Part shown: piece by piece, positions 6,997 to 11,471 of the stretch
Numbering within the stretch: position 1 is the first letter of the stretch
Layout: every line of letters begins with the position of its first letter
NCBI GenBank assembly: GCA_963579905.1
Contig: CAUZIZ010000166.1
Coordinates: 1-11,471, forward strand
From: CAUZIZ01 sp963579905
Lineage (GTDB): Bacteria; Acidobacteriota; UBA6911; RPQK01; JAJDTT01
DNA: 11,471 nucleotides
Direction: 5' to 3'
The notes under the pieces: generated by a model
What the model was told of the DNA's origin: nothing
What the model saw: the letters and a program-made list of their open reading frames with translations, nothing else
Databases searched by the model: none
Made by a program: the position numbers and the translations under genes

Positions 6997-7670
6997 GTCT
7001 TCAAGCCAATAATCTGGAAAAGAAATACTCAACTCCGAGAGGACCCCTCCGAATCCTTTCCGGAATCTCCCTGTCCCTCGCTCGCGGGGCCGCGGCGTCG
7101 ATCATGGGTCCTTCCGGCAGCGGGAAAAGCACCCTGCTCCACATACTCGGAGCCTTGGAGCCCCCTTCCGCAGGCTCAGTCCTGCTGGAGGATCAGAATC
7201 CGTTCGAAATGGAAGAAAAGGAACTGGCGACTTTCAGGAATCGTCAGATCGGCTTCGTCTTCCAGGACCACTGCCTCCTGCCTCAGTGTTCGGTTCTGGA
7301 AAACGTCCTCATCCCGACCTTGGTACCCCACGCACCTAGGATCGAAGGCAGCTGGGAAGACCGGGCACGTAATCTCCTTTCCCAGATTGGTCTTGCCGAC
7401 AGAATCGATCACCGTCCCGCTGAACTGTCGGGCGGGGAGCGACAGCGGGTTGCCCTGGCTCGAGCCCTGATCCATGAGCCTCTACTGCTGCTCTGTGACG
7501 AACCTACCGGCAATCTGGACAGCGATTCCGCGCAGACCGTGGCCGACCTTCTCTTCGACCTTCACCGACAACAGCAAAACATTCTGATCGTGGTCACCCA
7601 CAATGCTGAGTTGGGCAAAAGGTTTCCGGAACGCTTTCAACTCAGGGGCGGCGAGCTTTTACCAAATTGA
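6993..7670 (+). CDS. ABC transporter ATP-binding protein, LolD/MacB type
   Basis: ATPase subunit of a mechanotransmission-type ABC system, working at the cytoplasmic face of the inner membrane with the permease encoded next. All nucleotide-binding motifs are intact in 225 residues: Walker A GPSGSGKST (39-47), Q-loop FVFQD (Gln91), signature LSGGERQR (from 145), Walker B LLLLCDEPTGNLD (Asp169, Glu170) and the H-loop VVTHN (His203). Length and the CDEPTGNLDS stretch fit the LolD/MacB/YbbA clade. ATG 6993 is preferred because AAGGA (6982-6986) lies six bases upstream and the codon overlaps the stop of the preceding small ORF; an in-frame ATG at 6987 would sit directly against that site. Its TGA overlaps the permease start (TGATG), implying coupled translation and a fixed pairing. 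The substrate is not determinable from the ATPase. Confidence 0.93.
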   Translation: MSLQANNLEKKYSTPRGPLRILSGISLSLARGAAASIMGPSGSGKSTLLHILGALEPPSAGSVLLEDQNPFEMEEKELATFRNRQIGFVFQDHCLLPQCSVLENVLIPTLVPHAPRIEGSWEDRARNLLSQIGLADRIDHRPAELSGGERQRVALARALIHEPLLLLCDEPTGNLDSDSAQTVADLLFDLHRQQQNILIVVTHNAELGKRFPERFQLRGGELLPN

Positions 7671-10600
7671 TGGACCTACGGCGGCTTCTCAAGAACAGCC
7701 TGCTCTACTACTGGCGCATCAACCTGGTAGTGACCCTGGGAGTGGCCGTGGCAGCCGCTGTCCTGACCGGAGCCCTTATGGTGGGCGACTCGGTGCGGGG
7801 CAGCCTGCGCAGCATGGTTCTGAGCCAGTTGGGAGAGGCGGACGACTTGATCTCCGCGCCTCACTTTTTCGACGAAGCCCTGGCCAGCCGGCTCCAGTCC
7901 CAGCCCGAGTTCATGAACCTGTTTCGGGCAGCCTGCCCCCTCATCGTGCTCGAAGGCCTGGCGGTGAACCAAAATAGCGGCCGCCGCGCCTCCGGCATTC
8001 AGATCTACGGGGTGGACGATCGCTTCTGGAGTCTCCACCGAAGACCGGGAAAGAGGCTCGGGACTCGCGACGCTCTGCTCAACCAGGCTCTGGCCCGAGA
8101 ACTCGGCAGCGTCGTTGGGGATGCAGTTCTGATCACGGTCGAGTTGCCAGGCGAGGCTCCGGTCGAAACGCTCCACGGAAGGCGAGATGAGCCAGGACAC
8201 ACGCTGCGCCTCAAGTGTAAGGGAATCCTGGACGGAGACCAACTTGGAGAATTTTCGATCTATCCGCGCCATGGATCCGTCCCCGCTGTCTTCGTCCCTC
8301 TCGGGCAATTGCAGGAGAACCTCGAGCAGGAAGCTCGGGTGAACACGATCCTCCTCTCACGTACCGAAGCCGCTCGCAGTTCCCGCTCCGATGCCAGTGA
8401 GCTGAGCCATCAGCTGCTGCGCCGGGCCTTCTCGCTCACCGACATAGGCCTTCAGGTCCGCAGCCTTGCAGGCCGCGCAAGCCTCTCCCTCGAGAGTCGG
8501 GGCGGTCTGCTCACAGAGGCGCTGGCAAAGGCCGGAATCAAGGCGTCCCTGCAATTGGGGATGAGTTCCCTTCCCGTCTTCAGCTACGTCGTGAACACCA
8601 TTCGCCTGGCGGAGTCGGAAATCCCCTACTCGGTTGTGACCGCCATCGATTTGAAAAGCTACCTGGCAAGGGGACGGCTCCACTCGACGGGGAACACGGC
8701 CTCAGATCAGACCGAGTCGGAATCCGAGGATCCCGACATCTGGCTGAACGACTGGGCGGCCCGGGACCTTGGAAGCAAACCAGGGGATGTCCTCTCACTG
8801 GAGTACTTCATCTGGGACAATCGAGAAGGGCTCTCAACTCAGACTCGCAGCTTCCGGGTAGCCGGCACCGTCCCCTTGACTCGAGACAATGCGGATCCCG
8901 ACCTGGTTCCCGCTTATCGTGGAATCAGCGAGACATCAAACGTCTCAGATTGGGACCCACCTTTTCCGATCGAGCTGTCGCGGGTCCGTCCCCAGGATGA
9001 GAAATATTGGGACGACTTTAAGGCCACGCCGAAGGCATTCATTGCCCTGGACCGCGGCCAGGAGTTATGGAAATCTCGCTTCGGCGCCTATACTTCTGTG
9101 CGGCTCTTTCCTGAGCCAGCCTCCGATTTGGAGCGCGCCCGGACCGAATACGAAGAGGGCCTCAGAGGGCTATTGGATCCGTCACAGTTAGGCTTTACTC
9201 ATCTCGCCTTGCGAATTCAGGGGTTGGAAGCATCCCGAGGTGCCACCAACTTCGGGGAGTATTTCCTCTATTTCAGCTTTTTCCTGGTCGTCTCTTCCCT
9301 GTTACTGACCGTTCTTTTTTTCAAACTGGGAGTGGAACAGCGCCTCCGGGAAGTGGGACTGCTTCGCACAGTGGGGCTTCCCCTCCCGCGAATCCGACGC
9401 CTGTTTCTGGCTGAGGGCGCCCTCTTATCAGCGCTGGGAAGCATGGTTGGGCTGCTGGGAGCGGTGGCCTACGGTTGGCTCATGATGTTGGGGCTCCGCA
9501 CCTGGTGGGTCGAGGCGGTGGGAACGACGCGCCTCACCCTCTACGTGCTGCCCAACTCGCTGGTTCTGGGCGGCTTTGTCAGCACTCTAGCCTCCCTGCT
9601 CTGCATCGTCTGGACCCTGCGGACGCTGGCCCGAATCCCAGCCACCCGCCTGCTTACAGGCAGCCTGGAAGGATCCGATCCAGCCAAGCTCCGGAAACGG
9701 AGGGTCCTGTTCGTGTCCCATCTTTGCGCCAGCCTGGGGGGATTGCTACTACTGGCGGCCTGGCAGCAGTGGATGGATCAAGTCGGAGCTTTCTTCGGGG
9801 CCGGGATGCTCCTGCTGGTGGCCCTGCTGGGCTACCTTTGGATCGGTCTCTTCGCTAGACGCAGGCAATTCATCAGAGGCCAGGGTGTGCGGGCATTGGC
9901 TCTGCTTGGCTTTCGCAACGCCAGCTATCGTCCCTCGCGCTCGATTCTCTGCATCGCCCTGATCGCCGTGGCAACCTTCATAATCGTGTCGGTGGACGTG
10001 TTCCGTCGGGAAGGAGAGCTCTCCTTGGATCGGCAGTCAGGTGTTGGAGGCTTCGCGTTGCTGGCGGAGGCGTCGCTTCCCCTCTACCACAATCCCAATA
10101 CAGTCCAGGGGAAAGAGGGCCTGAACCTCACCCGGGATGCCGCCGCCAGCTTGGAGAAGGTGACGTTTTCGCGCCTGCGCCTCCGTCCCGGCGACGACGC
10201 TAGCTGTCTGAACCTCTACCGGCCCCACAATCCGAGAATCCTGGGAGCGCCTGCTGATTTCGGCACAGAGGGACGGTTCTCCTTTCATTCATCGCTGGCA
10301 GCAACTGAGAAAGAGAAGGAGAATCCCTGGCTATTGTTGGAATCCAGGACATCCGACGGGGCCATTCCAGCGATCGCAGACGCCACTTCAATGGCCTACG
10401 TGCTTCACGTAGGTCTGGGTGAGGAGATCGTGCTCGATTCGGGAGGTCAGGAACCCGTCAGGTTGAAACTGGTAGCCGCGCTCTCGGACAGTGTCCTGCA
10501 AGGGGAACTCCTGATCTCGGAAGAGAACTTTCTACGCTCTTTTCCGGACCAGGAAGGTTATCGTTTCTTCCTGCTGGATGTTCCTGAAGCCAGCGTCGCC

Positions 10601-11077
10601 GAGGTGTCCCAAGTCCTCGAGGACGGACTCTCGGACTATGGCTTCGACGTGGTCGAAAGCCGCGATCGTCTGGCGGCCTTTCACCAGGTCGAGAACACCT
10701 ATCTTTCCACCTTCCAGACGCTGGGGGGACTTGGTCTGCTCCTGGGAACGCTGGGGCTAGGCGCGGTCCTGCTTCGGAATATCCTGGAACGGAGGAAAGA
10801 GCTGGCACTGATGCGAACGGTGGGCTATCGGTCCTCCCACCTCTCCCTTACGGTGCTAGCCGAAAACCTCCTGCTGCTCTGCTGCGGACTGGGCGTGGGG
10901 GCCAGCTGCGCCCTGGTCGCGGTGGCGCCGGCCCTGCTTATGCGTCCCGGAAGCTTCGCGCCTGCCTCAACCGGATTGATGCTGCTGTTGGTGCTGGCAG
11001 CCGGCCTACTCGCCTCCCTGGCCGCCGTCGCCGTCGCCGTCCGATCCCCCCTGATTCCGGCTCTCCGGGCCGAGTAG
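7670..11077 (+). CDS. ABC permease with two FtsX domains (10 predicted TM)
   Basis: Inner-membrane permease of 1,135 residues, partner of the preceding ATPase. I read ten membrane segments. TM1 is at about 19-40, followed by the family-typical VGDSVRGSL (38-46). A large extracytoplasmic MacB-type domain spans about 45-530. The first FtsX domain has three helices (about 535-555, 582-605, 624-653) and the cytoplasmic coupling sequence EQRLREVGLLRTVG. A middle pair of helices lies at about 678-698 and 706-728, and a further TM at 757-777. A second, smaller extracytoplasmic domain spans about 780-1010. The second FtsX domain has helices at about 1012-1038, 1059-1090 and 1102-1124, with ERRKELALMRTVG as its coupling sequence. 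Two FtsX units in one chain let a single polypeptide form the whole channel dimer, unlike LolC/LolE or MacB homodimers; YbbP-like permeases are similarly arranged. The start is ATG 7670, overlapping the ATPase stop; the frame also has a TTG at 7667. Such systems extract lipoproteins, drive envelope enzymes or export peptides; this one's substrate is unknown. The gene ends 27 bases before a GC-rich hairpin. Confidence 0.9.
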   Translation: MDLRRLLKNSLLYYWRINLVVTLGVAVAAAVLTGALMVGDSVRGSLRSMVLSQLGEADDLISAPHFFDEALASRLQSQPEFMNLFRAACPLIVLEGLAVNQNSGRRASGIQIYGVDDRFWSLHRRPGKRLGTRDALLNQALARELGSVVGDAVLITVELPGEAPVETLHGRRDEPGHTLRLKCKGILDGDQLGEFSIYPRHGSVPAVFVPLGQLQENLEQEARVNTILLSRTEAARSSRSDASELSHQLLRRAFSLTDIGLQVRSLAGRASLSLESRGGLLTEALAKAGIKASLQLGMSSLPVFSYVVNTIRLAESEIPYSVVTAIDLKSYLARGRLHSTGNTASDQTESESEDPDIWLNDWAARDLGSKPGDVLSLEYFIWDNREGLSTQTRSFRVAGTVPLTRDNADPDLVPAYRGISETSNVSDWDPPFPIELSRVRPQDEKYWDDFKATPKAFIALDRGQELWKSRFGAYTSVRLFPEPASDLERARTEYEEGLRGLLDPSQLGFTHLALRIQGLEASRGATNFGEYFLYFSFFLVVSSLLLTVLFFKLGVEQRLREVGLLRTVGLPLPRIRRLFLAEGALLSALGSMVGLLGAVAYGWLMMLGLRTWWVEAVGTTRLTLYVLPNSLVLGGFVSTLASLLCIVWTLRTLARIPATRLLTGSLEGSDPAKLRKRRVLFVSHLCASLGGLLLLAAWQQWMDQVGAFFGAGMLLLVALLGYLWIGLFARRRQFIRGQGVRALALLGFRNASYRPSRSILCIALIAVATFIIVSVDVFRREGELSLDRQSGVGGFALLAEASLPLYHNPNTVQGKEGLNLTRDAAASLEKVTFSRLRLRPGDDASCLNLYRPHNPRILGAPADFGTEGRFSFHSSLAATEKEKENPWLLLESRTSDGAIPAIADATSMAYVLHVGLGEEIVLDSGGQEPVRLKLVAALSDSVLQGELLISEENFLRSFPDQEGYRFFLLDVPEASVAEVSQVLEDGLSDYGFDVVESRDRLAAFHQVENTYLSTFQTLGGLGLLLGTLGLGAVLLRNILERRKELALMRTVGYRSSHLSLTVLAENLLLLCCGLGVGASCALVAVAPALLMRPGSFAPASTGLMLLLVLAAGLLASLAAVAVAVRSPLIPALRAE

Positions 11078-11104
11078 GGCCGGGTATTCGAGTCAGGTCA
11101 AGTC

Positions 11105-11124
11105 GAGCCCGCTTCAGCGGGCTC
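11105..11124 (+). terminator. GC-rich hairpin downstream of the ABC operon
   Basis: GAGCCCGCT-tc-AGCGGGCTC is a perfect 9-bp stem beginning 27 bases after the permease stop codon, followed by CAAGTTT. The T-run is short, so intrinsic termination would be weak. The same hairpin recurs at 1884-1901, so it is also part of the dispersed repeat family; it may act as a bidirectional or stabilising 3' end. Confidence 0.5.
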
Positions 11125-11360
11125 AAGTTTCACCTCACCCCGATCCGCGGCCCTAAAGAGGGTGTCGCACAAATCCGTTTTAGAGTCCGGACAGAGCCCT
11201 GCTGGTCAATAGAAGAGCGTCGAGTCGGAAAGGCTGCTCTGTATGTTTCCAGCGTCCTAGAGATCGAGGTCAATCCTGAAGGGATTGTGTCTTCCAGCCC
11301 AGGGTTTCCGCACCCTAAGTCGTCGAGTTCCCCCTCTGTAGCTCCCGATTCATAGGCAAC
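11114..11360 (+). repeat. Dispersed hairpin repeat, copy B (full length)
   Basis: This is the plus-strand counterpart of copy A (1568-1816): AGCGGGCTCAAGTTTCACC, GGCCCTAAAGAGGGTGTCG, CCGTTTTAGAGTCCGG, GAGCCCTGCTGGTCAATA, then TCCTAGAGATCGAGGTCAAT and the CCCAGGGTTT segment. A 36-base stretch at about 11255-11290 is identical between the two. The terminal hairpin is degraded here (CCCAGGGTT/CACCCTAAG), whereas copies A and C keep pairing. It lies immediately downstream of the permease, so A and B form an inverted pair around the 9.3 kb that holds all intact genes of the window. Confidence 0.85.
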
Positions 11361-11471
11361 AATTTCTCCCGGGCACATAGGTTACACTTTTGGAGTCTTG
11401 GAGTTTCATTCTTCGGTGGGTGTATCTCGTCGTAGAAGCGGTGGAAACGGTGGGAAACTCCGTCCGGAGGA
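11361..11471. other. Unassigned sequence to the window edge
   Basis: No gene, RNA or clear element is seen. The only structure is a minor hairpin CTCCG-tc-CGGAG at 11458-11469, right at the edge, which could be the start of something outside the window. Confidence 0.3.

Noticed and set aside
7676..8308. 210-codon minus-strand open frame opposite the permease
   Set aside because: It is antisense to a well-supported coding region with clear family motifs; the predicted protein is of low-complexity, shadow-like composition.
1568..11360. Composite transposon bounded by copies A and B
   Set aside because: No transposase, integrase or target duplication is seen, and a third copy (C) sits outside the pair; only the weaker claim of an inverted repeat pair is kept.
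1..11471. tRNA or rRNA genes
   Set aside because: Reading the non-coding stretches on both strands gave no cloverleaf with a TTCGA-type T-loop and no rRNA-like conserved sequence.

Overview
The window looks like chromosomal DNA of an environmental Gram-negative bacterium, most likely an Acidobacteriota member. The main clue is a roughly 1,075-residue Oar-like TonB-dependent receptor of the kind greatly expanded in that phylum. The GT4 glycosyltransferase and the tandem-FtsX permease also resemble proteins I associate with Acidobacteriota and Planctomycetes. This placement is inference from protein style, not from a marker gene.

Layout. Positions 1-408 hold no convincing gene but several inverted repeats, including a 38-bp near-perfect pair at 33-70/153-190. 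Positions 409-1380 (minus) are the wreck of a YuxH-type EAL-HDOD signalling gene: its N-terminal part is missing, the HDOD domain is cut by an in-frame TGA, and two further frame changes lie at G runs near the C-terminus. Positions 1381-1990 are a non-coding repeat block with two oppositely oriented copies (C and A) of a hairpin-rich repeat. Positions 1991-5215 (minus) encode the Oar-like outer-membrane receptor. A divergent intergenic region of about 330 bp follows and contains a perfect 20-bp inverted repeat. From 5544 to 11077 (plus) lies a probable operon: GT4 glycosyltransferase, a candidate 37-codon leader ORF, a LolD/MacB-type ABC ATPase, and a 1,135-residue permease with two FtsX domains. 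The last three are linked by stop/start overlaps (ATGA, then TGATG). Positions 11078-11471 hold a hairpin just past the permease and a third repeat copy (B), inverted relative to copy A.

How it fits together. The ATPase and permease should form an inner-membrane, mechanotransmission-type ABC complex (LolCDE/MacB superfamily) acting on an envelope or periplasmic substrate. The upstream glycosyltransferase suggests a link to a glycoconjugate, but the substrate cannot be read from sequence. The divergently transcribed receptor may be functionally unrelated.

The most noteworthy points are: (1) an approximately 215-bp repeat, about 90% identical by eye, present in inverted orientation on both sides of the 9.3-kb gene block, with no transposase in view; (2) the modular make-up of that repeat, a string of short hairpins with different stems but often the same TGAA-type loop; (3) the decayed EAL-HDOD gene whose 5' end runs into one repeat copy; and (4) the small ORF translationally fused by ATGA to the ABC ATPase. 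I see no clear new defence or mobile system.
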